Positions 1-8,417 of a stretch of 62,542 nt of DNA are shown here, piece after piece. The translations under genes and the position numbers were made by a program. The DNA lies in contig JAUNFY010000009.1 in the NCBI GenBank assembly GCA_030524805.1, positions 1 to 62,542 of the forward strand, given 5' to 3'. The stretch is from Bacteroidales bacterium (GTDB lineage Bacteria; Bacteroidota; Bacteroidia; Bacteroidales; Muribaculaceae). The notes under the pieces are model-generated. The model was not told the DNA's origin. It saw only the letters and a program-made list of their open reading frames with translations, and ran no database searches. How positions within the stretch are numbered: position 1 is the stretch's first letter; every line of letters starts with the position of its first letter.

Positions 1-2013
1 AATAATAGGGGCTATATCTTTGTTGTATCCAAGGATAAGGTCAAGAAGGATTGAGGTTTTCCATCCTGCACTTAGATTATCAAAATCTCTCCCATCTTTT
101 GTCTCTATTTTATATACGGTTTTGTTCATCTTTACAAATTCATTGTAGACTCTATTTATGAAATCTTCATAATCTTGAACCTTTGGTTTTTGCTTACTAT
201 AATTAGACTCGTATAAACTTTGAGGGGTAATGTCACTAAAACGTAGTATCTTTCTCCCAGTTTTTAGCATATTATTAAAAACCTCAAGAACAAGTTCTTT
301 ATTTAAGCGGAATTGATTACTTATATATAGATGATGCCCAGATGAAACAATTTCTTTTGTGTCAATATTTACGTTGTAAGCAGCAATTGAATTTAAATGT
401 CGTGTAAATTTTCGGTTTAAATATATGTATTGACCTATATTATCAAGTAGAACATTAAATTCTTGCGTCTTAGTCTGATCTTCTTGGCTCTCGGCTCTAA
501 GTGATATTGCATATTGATCCGAAGATTCTTTTATGGTCGTATAGACAGAATATTCTGTTTCGCTAAATTTGTATACTTCTTGTAATGAATGTATTAGGAA
601 ATCAATAATATGGTTTTGCTCACTGACAAATGGATTTCGTTCAAGGATATCTTTTATTTCATTTAGTGCCCTGATATGTTCCGTTTTTTTAGCGTTACTA
701 TATTTGATTACACTACGGCACTCATCAGACGGCATAAGTCCTGATATAATATTTTTCTTAACATTTCTCAAAACCAATAAACGACCAATCTGAGAAGTAG
801 TGCTTAGTTTATCTTCTACAGTTTTAATATCCTCGACGGTCTGAATTAATTTTGTAATATCATCTTTTAACCGTGAAAGGCTTGTATTAATCATCTCAGT
901 TACTTCCTTGTTATCTGGGAATAAACTGCGTATGATATCAATATCTTCTATTTTATGGTTGTCATCATCTCCAACGACCTGCATTATGTAGTTCTGGCTA
1001 AGATAATGAGGTCGAATACCTGAAGGATTAAGAATATTTAAATCTTTTACCCCGAACTCGTTATAATGTGAGTCTTCAAAACTTTTATGAGCTAATATAC
1101 GCCATATAGAGTCAACAAGAAGAGTTTTACCACTTGAAGAACCTCCTATTACAACATTTAAGCCTGAACAAAATTTTACATCGATATCCAATTTATCACC
1201 ACTGTATTTTACTGATTCAATATATTCAGACCATGACTCAGGCTTTTTGTGCGAATATGTCAATCTAGTTTTTTCGGACAGAGACAATCTAAAGCCCTCA
1301 AATGTGGGTTCTGCAAACATCCATGTGGGAATCATAGGGGCTGCATCAGCAGCTTTTGCCGAAGGATAATCTTTTGGTACATAATTATCCGAACATGTTA
1401 CAAGGTTAACAAACTCACTTATCCCAAGTTTCTTAAAATACCTATCAGTTTCCTCTCGACCACTATCACTGCGTGCTGTAAAACCATCAAATTGATTGTA
1501 GTAGATACTGCGTTCCATCATTGTGTCAAAGCGTCTTCCTTTTGGGATTGCTGTATCGAATGTTGCATGTGATTGACCGCCATGAGGCAGCAAGATAAAA
1601 TCGTACATATCAAATGCGTTTATTAGAGTATCTAGTGTCGGAATGCTCTTTTCAGTCTTGATTACCCTCTTTTGGGGATACAGTTCATCTAAGATACTAT
1701 TTATCTCATCAATAGTTTCTTCATCGATTGGGTTCTTAAAGAATATATGACAATGATAAGCCTCAGTACTTTGGGTATAGTGAATATGAAGTTCAACTCC
1801 AAGTAATAGAGAAATATCATCTCCACACAGTTGATACGCTTTGAGATAGGCACTTTTGTTTATTGTATTATGATCTGTTAAAGAAATAAGTGCATGTTGT
1901 CCCTGCGCTAGTTCTCTAATCTTAGAGAATAGCGTCTCAACTTCATAATTCTGATTTAGGTTGTTAGGATCGTCAGAAGTGTGAATATGTATATCTATGT
2001 AAATCGGTTGCAT
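1..2013 (-). CDS. PHP-domain plus SMC-like AAA ATPase, TrlF-like (3' end cut off by the window edge)
   Basis: An open frame runs leftward from the ATG at 2013 to the window edge without a stop, 671 codons in view. The N-terminus reads MQPIYIDIHIHTSDD, the HxH metal motif that opens PHP phosphoesterase domains, followed by a metal-site-like SLTDHNT. Residues 290-297 are GGSSSGKT, a Walker A loop of the SMC/RecN type, followed by an alpha-helical middle part and, near residue 650, LSAGWKTS, which resembles an ABC signature. Walker B lies beyond the edge. A PHP module fused to an SMC-like ATPase is the layout of proteins annotated as the TrlF family, whose substrate I do not know. The coding DNA is far more AT-rich than the housekeeping genes to the right, which suggests transfer. 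A broken insertion sequence lies directly upstream. The domain reading is firm; the biological role is open. Confidence 0.8.
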   Translation of the reverse strand, partial: MQPIYIDIHIHTSDDPNNLNQNYEVETLFSKIRELAQGQHALISLTDHNTINKSAYLKAYQLCGDDISLLLGVELHIHYTQSTEAYHCHIFFKNPIDEETIDEINSILDELYPQKRVIKTEKSIPTLDTLINAFDMYDFILLPHGGQSHATFDTAIPKGRRFDTMMERSIYYNQFDGFTARSDSGREETDRYFKKLGISEFVNLVTCSDNYVPKDYPSAKAADAAPMIPTWMFAEPTFEGFRLSLSEKTRLTYSHKKPESWSEYIESVKYSGDKLDIDVKFCSGLNVVIGGSSSGKTLLVDSIWRILAHKSFEDSHYNEFGVKDLNILNPSGIRPHYLSQNYIMQVVGDDDNHKIEDIDIIRSLFPDNKEVTEMINTSLSRLKDDITKLIQTVEDIKTVEDKLSTTSQIGRLLVLRNVKKNIISGLMPSDECRSVIKYSNAKKTEHIRALNEIKDILERNPFVSEQNHIIDFLIHSLQEVYKFSETEYSVYTTIKESSDQYAISLRAESQEDQTKTQEFNVLLDNIGQYIYLNRKFTRHLNSIAAYNVNIDTKEIVSSGHHLYISNQFRLNKELVLEVFNNMLKTGRKILRFSDITPQSLYESNYSKQKPKVQDYEDFINRVYNEFVKMNKTVYKIETKDGRDFDNLSAGWKTSILLDLILGYNKDIAPII

Positions 2014-2071
2014 ATAATCGATATTTATAAATGCAAAATTACGAAAAAATATTGAGGCATGCAAGGTTTTA

Positions 2072-2785
2072 TATTCACGGCTGACGCATCTTAATTTTAT
2101 ACAACATCAAAACTTTTTAAGGCATACAGAAGGTAGTAGTTGTCCCATCCGGCTTTCTTCCGATGTCCCTTGACTCCCATTGAAGATACCTTTGCGTTCT
2201 TGATTATGATCAGTCCGATACGGTTCAGAGGGGAGAAATTTTGTGCGTCGTTGTCCTTTTTGTTTGCGTGAGGCATCATAAGTCCAGTGAAGCTGGTTAT
2301 CGACACTCCAATGAGTGCGTATGACAAGATGGGTGTATGTGCCGGAGCCTTCATAGCTGCTTCTGCGCATGCATTTTCCGGCGATGGCAACTACCTCACC
2401 ATCGGTCAGCTCAGCGATACTTCTGGTCCATGCAACGAACGAGTCGTTCAGCTCCTATGGGCCTAATGAGCTGATTACCCGGTTTAAAGTGTCATGAGAT
2501 GTAATGCCATTCGGAAGATACAGAAAGCGTTCAAGCCAATCAATCATGGTATTGACGTAATCCTCTATCTCGTTCCTTGACTCAGCTCCGCAGATGACTG
2601 CGCATAGGGATATGAACAGTATGGATTCAAGGCTGTGCTTCTGGGTGTGTTCTACACGAGGGTCGTTTACCGACGAGAAAAATTCTATGGGAGATGATGT
2701 CTTTGTTATACAATATTAACGGCTGAACCCACTTAATAGTTGTAATCAGTCGTTAAGTTTATTTAAGATGCGTCAGCTATGAATA
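2072..2785. mobile_element. ISAs1-family insertion sequence remnant, internally deleted
   Basis: The ends are 23-bp inverted repeats, 2072-2094 and 2763-2785, with two mismatches; the inner 15 bases (GCTGACGCATCTTAA and its complement) match exactly. Between them lies a transposase relic on the minus strand. The element is about 0.7 kb, against roughly 1.2-1.3 kb for a complete ISAs1-type element, so the middle is gone. I see no clear target-site duplication outside the repeats. Because both ends survive, it could in principle still be moved by a related full-length transposase supplied elsewhere. Confidence 0.75.
2097..2715 (-). pseudogene. ISAs1-family transposase, degraded
   Basis: Reading the minus strand from 2715, the translation gives the N-terminal pattern of ISAs1 transposases (for example DPRVEHTQKHSLESILFIS and LTDGEVVAI). 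An in-frame TAG lies at 2455-2457. The position of the first catalytic Asp, usually AIDGK, reads AIAGK. A few residues later the sequence jumps to the C-terminal region (THWSVDNQLHW), so most of the DDE core is deleted. Near 2270 the frame shifts, and the tail continues in another frame (GVKGHRKKAGWDN) to a stop at 2097. There is no ATG in frame after the upstream stop at 2716-2718. One stop, one deletion, one frameshift and a lost catalytic residue together make it a pseudogene. Confidence 0.85.
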
Positions 2786-2969
2786 ATCCACTGGGCTTGT
2801 TATGAGAATGTTGCGAAGAATGGCCTCGTCGATTAGTTTATGAATGTTTGTCGCAGTCATTATGCGTCATAATGCGATTGGGAAACAGGAACAGAATATG
2901 GAGGCGTTACTTCTATTCCTGACTATTTTGTTCTAATGGAAAAAAGACCGATAAGTTTAGGCGGCGAAA

Positions 2970-3001
2970 GTTGAAAAATATCGGGATATTTTGTAATTTT
3001 G
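2970..3001 (+). promoter_or_regulatory. Predicted promoter of the neu operon
   Basis: GTTG at 2970-2973 and TAATTTTG at 2994-3001 are separated by 20 bases, close to the Bacteroidota housekeeping pattern TTTG-N20-TAnnTTTG. The neuB start codon is 21 bases after the second box. The stretch 2786-2969, between the IS remnant and this promoter, shows no gene. Confidence 0.6.
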
Positions 3002-3021
3002 TATAAAATATTGAGACACTT

Positions 3022-4053
3022 ATGAGAAGTATTATAATAGCGGAGGCGGGAGTGAACCACAATGGCGACTTCGCGACCGCAAAGAAAATGGTGGTGGCCG
3101 CCAAGGAGGCGGGCGCCGACTATGTGAAGTTTCAGACGGCCGTTCCCGAACTCGTCATCTCCCAATTCGCGCCGCAGGCTGAATATCAGAAGGAAAACAC
3201 CGGGGTGGAGGAGTCGCAGCTCGACATGTGCCGCAAGATTCATCTTCCCCTTTCCGACTATAGGTTGCTGAAGGATTATTGCCGCGAGGTGGGCATCGGT
3301 TTCATGTCGACTCCTTTCGACCTCACCTCGATAGACCTGCTCGCCGACCTCGGTCAGGACTATTTCAAGATTCCTTCGGGCGAGATCACCAACCTTCCCT
3401 ATCTGAGGAAGATAGCCGCGAAAGGAATACCGGTGATACTCTCCACCGGCATGTCGACCCTGCAGGAGATAGAGGAAGCGCTCCAGATCCTCACAGGAGT
3501 GCATCCGTCCACTCCCGCCGGCTTCCAACCCACGTTGAAACGCTCCGACATAACGGTGCTCCACTGCAACACTCAATATCCCACTCCCTACTGCGATGTC
3601 AACCTCAAGGCCATGCTCTCCATCGGCGAGCGGCTCGGGGTGCGCGTAGGCTTCAGCGACCATTCGCTCGGCATCGAGGTGCCGATAGCGGCCGCTGCCC
3701 TCGGGGCGACCGTGATTGAGAAGCATTTCACTCTCTCCCGGTCGATGGAGGGCCCCGACCACAAGGCTTCGCTCGAACCCGACGAGCTGAAGGCGATGGT
3801 TGCCGGAATCCGCCACGTAGAGGAGGCGCTTGGCGACGGACATAAGCATGTCACCGATTCGGAGCGCCCCAACATCGAGATAGCCCGCAAGAGCATTGTG
3901 GCTGTAAGGCCGATAAGGAAAGGGGAGACCCTGACTGAGGAAAACATCTACGTGAAGCGTCCGGGCGGCGGCGTTTCCCCCATGCGCTGGGATGAAGTGA
4001 TAGGCACGGCTGCCGTCAGGGATTTCCAACCCGATGAGCTGATTGAGATATGA
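3022..4053 (+). CDS. neuB: N-acetylneuraminate synthase family protein (NeuB)
   Basis: 343 residues. Family reaction: phosphoenolpyruvate plus N-acetylmannosamine (or a related 2,4-diacetamido sugar) gives a nine-carbon sialic-acid-type sugar in the cytoplasm. The sequence opens with IIIAEAGVNHNGD, the hallmark start of the TIM-barrel domain, carries KFQT near residue 36, IPSGEITNLP, LSTGM and GFSDHS along the barrel, and ends with a SAF (antifreeze-like) domain from about residue 285 (RKSIVAVRPIRKGE). Length is normal for the family. It is the first gene of neuB-neuC-neuA and overlaps neuC by 4 bases (ATGA), so translation is probably coupled. Whether the product is N-acetylneuraminate, legionaminate or a relative cannot be settled from this gene alone. 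Confidence 0.93.
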   Translation: MRSIIIAEAGVNHNGDFATAKKMVVAAKEAGADYVKFQTAVPELVISQFAPQAEYQKENTGVEESQLDMCRKIHLPLSDYRLLKDYCREVGIGFMSTPFDLTSIDLLADLGQDYFKIPSGEITNLPYLRKIAAKGIPVILSTGMSTLQEIEEALQILTGVHPSTPAGFQPTLKRSDITVLHCNTQYPTPYCDVNLKAMLSIGERLGVRVGFSDHSLGIEVPIAAAALGATVIEKHFTLSRSMEGPDHKASLEPDELKAMVAGIRHVEEALGDGHKHVTDSERPNIEIARKSIVAVRPIRKGETLTEENIYVKRPGGGVSPMRWDEVIGTAAVRDFQPDELIEI

Positions 4054-5192
4054 TTGCGATAGCCACTTCCACGCGGGCCGACTGGGGGCTCCTGACGCCG
4101 TTGGCTGCCACGCTGGTAGCCAATGGCACTGAGATAAGGATACTGGCCTCCAACATGCACCTCATGCCGGAGATGGGAATGACGGTAGAAGAGATAGAAG
4201 CCGCCGGATATGCCCCCGTGCGCCTCGCCACCGCCGGAGCCGACCCTACGGCTACTTTCGCCAACACGGCGCAAGCCTATGGCCGTTGGTTTGCCGACCA
4301 TCATCCCCGCTGTGTCGTGATTCTCGGCGACCGATATGAGATGCTTGCCGTGGCGTCGGCCGCGCTGCTCAATGCCGTGCCTGTGGTCCACATCGCGGGG
4401 GGCACCGTGTCGGAGGGTGCCATCGACAATGCTGTCAGGAATGCCATCACCCAACTGTCGTCTCTTCATCTGGCCGAGACGGAGCTTTGTGCCCGCCGGC
4501 TTCTCGCCATGGGCGTAGCGGAGGATAGGGTGGTGGTCACCGGAGCGCTCGGAGTGTGGAACGCTCTTAATGTTCCGCTCCTTACGGCAGACCAGCTATG
4601 GGAGTCGCTTGGGAAGCGGTTGCCCGATAAGTTTTTTGTAGCCACACTCCATGCCGCCACGCTGGCCGATGCGTCGCCCTCGCGGCAGATGGAGGAATTC
4701 CTGGCCGGTCTCGACTCGTTTTTCGCCGAACATGAGGATTTCGGAGTGATTCTCACCTATCCCAACAACGACACCGACCCCGCGCCGCTGATAGCGCGCC
4801 TGAAAGATTTTGCCGCGTTGCATGAAGCGCGCACGGTGCTTGTGCCGTCGCTCGGAATGCGCCGTTATCTGTCGGCTGTGAACCTTTCGCAAGGTGTGGT
4901 GGGCAACAGTTCGAGCGGTGTTGTCGAGGTGGCATCTCTCGGGGTGCCGACGCTCGACATCGGCATCCGCCAGCAGGGGCGCGAGCGCGCCGCGAGCGTG
5001 CTGCATAGCGGCTGGACTCGCTCCGATATTCTCGAAGGCCTGCGCCGCATCACGTCGCCGGAGGCCCGGGCCGTAGCTGCCACCCGCAGCAACCCCTACG
5101 CCCGCCCCGACACCCCGCAGCTGATGGCAGCCGCCATAAATTCAACATTCAACCTCCCCCATCCTGCATTGTGCATTAAGCATTCAACATAA
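4050..5192 (+). CDS. neuC: UDP-N-acetylglucosamine 2-epimerase, hydrolysing (NeuC)
   Basis: 380 residues. It opens UDP-GlcNAc-type substrates to free N-acetylmannosamine plus UDP, feeding NeuB. Visible marks are the N-terminal ATSTRADWGLL, GDRYEML near residue 93, the HIAGG motif near 113, and GNSSSGVVEV with LGVPTLDIGIRQQGR in the C-terminal half, all typical of hydrolysing epimerases in the GT-B fold. Its start overlaps neuB by 4 bases. The last 15 or so residues (from about NSTFNLPHPALC) look like translated intergenic microrepeat (CATTCAAC-type units) rather than conserved protein, so the ancestral stop may have been earlier. Closest alternatives are LegG/NnaA-type epimerases in legionaminate pathways. 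Confidence 0.92.
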   Translation: MIAIATSTRADWGLLTPLAATLVANGTEIRILASNMHLMPEMGMTVEEIEAAGYAPVRLATAGADPTATFANTAQAYGRWFADHHPRCVVILGDRYEMLAVASAALLNAVPVVHIAGGTVSEGAIDNAVRNAITQLSSLHLAETELCARRLLAMGVAEDRVVVTGALGVWNALNVPLLTADQLWESLGKRLPDKFFVATLHAATLADASPSRQMEEFLAGLDSFFAEHEDFGVILTYPNNDTDPAPLIARLKDFAALHEARTVLVPSLGMRRYLSAVNLSQGVVGNSSSGVVEVASLGVPTLDIGIRQQGRERAASVLHSGWTRSDILEGLRRITSPEARAVAATRSNPYARPDTPQLMAAAINSTFNLPHPALCIKHST

Positions 5193-5201
5193 TCCCCCAA
5201 A

Positions 5202-5298
5202 GTAGAAGGCCGGAGGTCTTCCATCTTGTTAACCGGGGGTGCTCGCCACCCCCGGTTTCCCCATCTCCTCAGCCATCAACCCCGGAGGGGTTGCACCA
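5202..5298. repeat. Three-hairpin composite repeat, copy 1 (a-b-c order)
   Basis: Hairpin a is 5205-5221 (GAAGGCC, loop GGA, then GGTCTTC, with one G-T pair); hairpin b is 5232-5256 (stem CCGGGGGTG with CACCCCCGG); hairpin c is 5277-5293 (CAACCCC, loop GGA, GGGGTTG). The same order recurs near 46.3 and 46.6 kb and inverted at 46.4 kb. It lies between neuC and neuA. The rest of the gap up to 5356 is an AT-rich microrepeat of CATTCAAC/CATTAAAC units leading straight into the neuA start. Confidence 0.8.
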
Positions 5299-5356
5299 CA
5301 TGGCAATTACCAATCCCTCATTGTGCTTTGATCATTCAACATTAAACATTAAAAAA

Positions 5357-6046
5357 ATGAGATCGCTATATCTTATCCCGGCCCGTGGCGGCAGCAAGGG
5401 AATCCCCGGCAAAAACATAAAACCATTTTTAGACAAACCGCTGATATGCCATGCCATCGACCAGGCGCGTGAGGCGGGGGCTGACGACTGCGACATCTGC
5501 GTCAGCACTGATTCCGACGGCATCAGAAGGGTAGTGGAGGAATACGGATTGAAGGTGCCATTCCTGCGGCCCGCAGAACTCGCAACCGACACTGCCGGCA
5601 CCTACGGAGTGATTCTTCATGCGCTCGAATGGTATAGGGAAAGAGGCCGGGAGTATGACGCTGTCGTGCTTCTGCAGACCACCTCGCCGCTCCGCTGTGC
5701 CGCCGACATACGGGAGGCGGTTGCGCTATGGAGACCCGGCATCGACATGGTGGTGAGCGTATGCGAGGCTTCTGCCAATCCCTACTACAATATTTTTGAG
5801 GCGGATGCCGACGGCAACCTGCACATAAGCAAAGGCGACGGCCGCTTCACCCGCCGTCAGGATGCGCCCAAGGTGTGGGAATACAACGGCGCGGTCTACG
5901 TAATGGCTGTCCCGTCGCTGCTCCGCATGCCCTACTCCCAATTCCCTGTCAGAAAACCCTACGTCATGCCTGCCGACCGCTCCGTAGACCTCGACACTCC
6001 CGCCGACTGGCTCCGCGCCGAGCAGCAGGCCCTCGCCCGGCAATAA
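5357..6046 (+). CDS. neuA: CMP-sialic acid synthetase (acylneuraminate cytidylyltransferase, NeuA)
   Basis: 229 residues. Activates a sialic-acid-type sugar with CTP to the CMP sugar for transfer to surface glycans. The start is placed at the ATG at 5357, because translation from there gives LIPARGGSKGIPGKNI, the family's N-terminal nucleotide-binding motif at residues 4-19; in-frame codons upstream translate intergenic repeat. Other family marks are LLQTTSPLR near residue 98, the YNGAVYV segment near 176 and VDLDTPADW near the C-terminus. It follows neuC across a 164-base gap that holds a composite hairpin repeat, so it may be co-transcribed at a lower level. No sialyltransferase or transporter lies next to the set, so the user of the CMP sugar must be elsewhere. 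Confidence 0.92.
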   Translation: MRSLYLIPARGGSKGIPGKNIKPFLDKPLICHAIDQAREAGADDCDICVSTDSDGIRRVVEEYGLKVPFLRPAELATDTAGTYGVILHALEWYRERGREYDAVVLLQTTSPLRCAADIREAVALWRPGIDMVVSVCEASANPYYNIFEADADGNLHISKGDGRFTRRQDAPKVWEYNGAVYVMAVPSLLRMPYSQFPVRKPYVMPADRSVDLDTPADWLRAEQQALARQ

Positions 6047-6053
6047 CCTGAAA

Positions 6054-6101
6054 TTCACACATAAATTCATGTCCTGCCTTCAGAACATGAATTTGCGTGA
6101 A
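6054..6101. terminator. Hairpin between convergent neuA and LRR gene
   Basis: A 10-bp perfect stem (AAATTCATGT at 6063-6072 with ACATGAATTT at 6085-6094), extended by TTCAC/GTGAA outside. It sits between convergent genes and could stop transcription from both sides. The T-rich flank is weak. Confidence 0.55.
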
Positions 6102-6177
6102 ATATTTGGAAAATAGACAATTTCAGCCGTATATGTTTCTATTTTTACGGTCGTAAGATGTTGATGGGTTCGGGATG

Positions 6178-7545
6178 TCAGCGCACGAACTTCTTGCCGT
6201 CGCGGATGTAGATCTCGCCGTGGTGCATGTCCGATACCTTGCGTCCCGAGAGGTCGTAGACCGCACCTTCCGCCGTCGATCCTGAACCGATGGTCGGCAC
6301 CGCGTCCATACCGGGAAACTCCGACGTCTCGACTATGTGGCCAAACAATCCCCATCCCTGCGAATTCCAGTACATCTCCGCTGTGCCAACCGGCACATAT
6401 AGCGTGGCATCCTGCAGATCCGTCAGCGAGCCGAATGGAGAGGTGACGGTATTGACACTCTCATCATACCAGCACACCGGCGGCATCGCGCACGGACACC
6501 ATACCGTCTTGAGATTATAATTGTCGGCGAAACAGTCCTTGCCCACCCACTGCAGTGATGGCGGCATCGTGATCTCGGTAAGATCCGTTCCTTTAAAAGC
6601 CCTTTCATCCAGAATCTCCAGACCCGCGTTGAAATCAACTGAGCGCAGACCTGCATCGTAGAAGGCGCACCGCCTTATGGCGCGGCATCCGGCGTTGATT
6701 GTGATGTGCGACAGGCTGCTGCATGATTCGAAGACGCCTTCGGATATTTCCTCCAATTCATCGGGAAGCACCACTTCCTCCAGTGCTTCGTCTCCGTTGA
6801 ATGCCCATTCGTGGAGAGCAGTGCACGATTGGGGCAGAACCACTCTCTTCAGGCTGAAACATCCGGCAAAACATTGAAGACCTATTTCTTCCGGACCTTC
6901 CTGAAATTCAAGTTCTTTGAATGCAGTCTGAATGAATGCCTGCAATCCGATTTCTTTCAGCGATGAAGGAAAAACGGGCATTTCCTCGAGTTCCTGGCAA
7001 AATGCAAAAGTCTCCCGTGGTATCACCTCCAGCCCTTCAGGAAAAATCAGTTTGCAGTTAAGGTAAGGATTTGTATAAAAGGCTTGGCTTTCAATGTTTT
7101 TTAAGCTGCTTGGAATATTTATTTCCTCTATGGGCAGAAATGCGAATGCCAATTTGCCAATGTAGGTTACGCTTTCCGGCAAGATGATGCGTTTAATTTT
7201 TTTGCTGTCGATAGTCTCCGCATCGACTCTGAAACTATTGGCAGGTATGGAATCGTTCTCGATTTCAGTACTTTCCATATTAAGGCATACAAGTTCGCCT
7301 TCTACGGCATACTTCATGATGGCCTTGATGTCAGCCTTGTTGACAGGCCCTGCCACAATCAGGGAGTCGATGAGGTTGCCATCATTGGCGGCAAGTATCG
7401 CTTCCATCTGCCCGAAGTCAGTAGTCTCAGCCCTGAAAGGATGATTGTAAGCCAGTGGTTGTTTAGCCTCCGCAAGCGCGGGTGCGGGAAGCAGCGCCAT
7501 CATCAGAATGGCGAAGGCAGTTGCCCGTTGTCTGAGTTTTTTCAT
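6178..7545 (-). CDS. Exported leucine-rich-repeat protein, BspA/LRR_5 type
   Basis: 455 residues. The N-terminus (MKKLRQRATAFAILMMALL and on to ALAEA) is a Sec signal peptide. The body is a ladder of LRR_5 repeats of about 22-24 residues with the pattern L..I.LP..V..IG..AF...L..I.IP, for example ESVTYIGKLAFAF and LEEISEGVFESC. Proteins of this family are surface or secreted adhesion-type proteins. The C-terminus (AVYDLSGRKVSDMHHGEIYI, then a basic end) resembles the short tail seen on many exported Bacteroidales proteins and loosely a type IX sorting tail. It is convergent with neuA. The ligand is unknown. Confidence 0.85.
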   Translation of the reverse strand: MKKLRQRATAFAILMMALLPAPALAEAKQPLAYNHPFRAETTDFGQMEAILAANDGNLIDSLIVAGPVNKADIKAIMKYAVEGELVCLNMESTEIENDSIPANSFRVDAETIDSKKIKRIILPESVTYIGKLAFAFLPIEEINIPSSLKNIESQAFYTNPYLNCKLIFPEGLEVIPRETFAFCQELEEMPVFPSSLKEIGLQAFIQTAFKELEFQEGPEEIGLQCFAGCFSLKRVVLPQSCTALHEWAFNGDEALEEVVLPDELEEISEGVFESCSSLSHITINAGCRAIRRCAFYDAGLRSVDFNAGLEILDERAFKGTDLTEITMPPSLQWVGKDCFADNYNLKTVWCPCAMPPVCWYDESVNTVTSPFGSLTDLQDATLYVPVGTAEMYWNSQGWGLFGHIVETSEFPGMDAVPTIGSGSTAEGAVYDLSGRKVSDMHHGEIYIRDGKKFVR

Positions 7546-7672
7546 GTTACTTAGGATTTGAATATAGTGATTTATCGCTGTTGGGATTGCCCTTTTGCAT
7601 TTTTGGGCACGTCTGAATAGGAAGCGGCCAACGAGGCATGGGCCGTAAAAGACTTCTACGTCTGCTTTTTGC

Positions 7673-8200
7673 TTAGAGTGCGGATGCCGGTGATTTCGGT
7701 TGCTGTGTTATCTGCAGGGAGCAGACGGGTATGATGCTTCCGAAGGGATGGGATGAGGCGAATATCCGGATTATTCTTTCAGTAGAGGTTTCATTCTCGT
7801 CAAACGTCAGATTAATGCACGGGACGCCATCTTTTGTTTCTGAGACAACGTGGAAGAAATCACCTTTTGTTTCTATATAATTATTGTCTTTTGAGGGACG
7901 GAAGTCCCAATCGTTTCTTCCTGCATTCCATTCATCAACCGAAAGTAATAATACTTTAGGCATCGGCATCCCGTCTATCAGTATTTGTCGGATGCTGATG
8001 GTAGTATCCTGTCTGGACGGACCTATCACCAGGGTTTCAGTTTCATTGTAGGCATCATCATTGCCGGTGAAACTGTCGGTGAAACTGAAGGCATGCTTAC
8101 AGCCGGTGATAGGATTGACTATCCCGTCATCATTGAAGCAGGATGAAGAGAATGCGAGCAAAGCCAATGCCGAAAGGGCGATTTTAATACGATTTGTCAT
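7673..8200 (-). CDS. Small lipoprotein, function unknown
   Basis: About 175 residues with a lipoprotein signal peptide: TNRIKIALSALALLAFSSSC, the Cys being the lipidation site. Starts further upstream (8230 and 8209) would add a short unneeded extension, so the internal ATG that gives the best signal peptide is chosen. After the Cys comes FNDDGIVNP and a probably beta-rich domain with no motif I recognise; the end (VCSLQITQQP) resembles the last strand of Bacteroidetes BACON-like or Ig-like repeats. It lies just upstream of the LRR gene on the same strand, with 127 bases between, so both may be expressed together. No function is assigned. Confidence 0.7.
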   Translation of the reverse strand: MTNRIKIALSALALLAFSSSCFNDDGIVNPITGCKHAFSFTDSFTGNDDAYNETETLVIGPSRQDTTISIRQILIDGMPMPKVLLLSVDEWNAGRNDWDFRPSKDNNYIETKGDFFHVVSETKDGVPCINLTFDENETSTERIIRIFASSHPFGSIIPVCSLQITQQPKSPASAL

Positions 8201-8417
8201 AGTGTGCATTTTTATGGATTGTTTCCACATTAGATTGTTTCTCGTTATTCGTAAATAAGTTTACGACTTTATTCTCTAAAACCGCTGTTGTAAAGAATCT
8301 TGCATGGCGGTCGGAGAAAAAATCAATCGCCAAAGAAAAAAACAATCAATGTGGAAAATCGTAAGGCACACTGCCCCGGTAGATCGTAAATGTCAGCAGA
8401 TGGAGCCCGGCCCGGAA

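Noticed and set aside
72-2013. Left-edge gene as a restriction-modification component
   Set aside because: No methyltransferase, helicase or nuclease motif of known restriction types is visible; the PHP and SMC-like motifs explain the sequence better.
2923-4029. 368-codon open frame on the minus strand
   Set aside because: Opposite neuB, whose domain motifs are complete; the antisense translation is His/Gly/Leu-rich and unlike any family I know.
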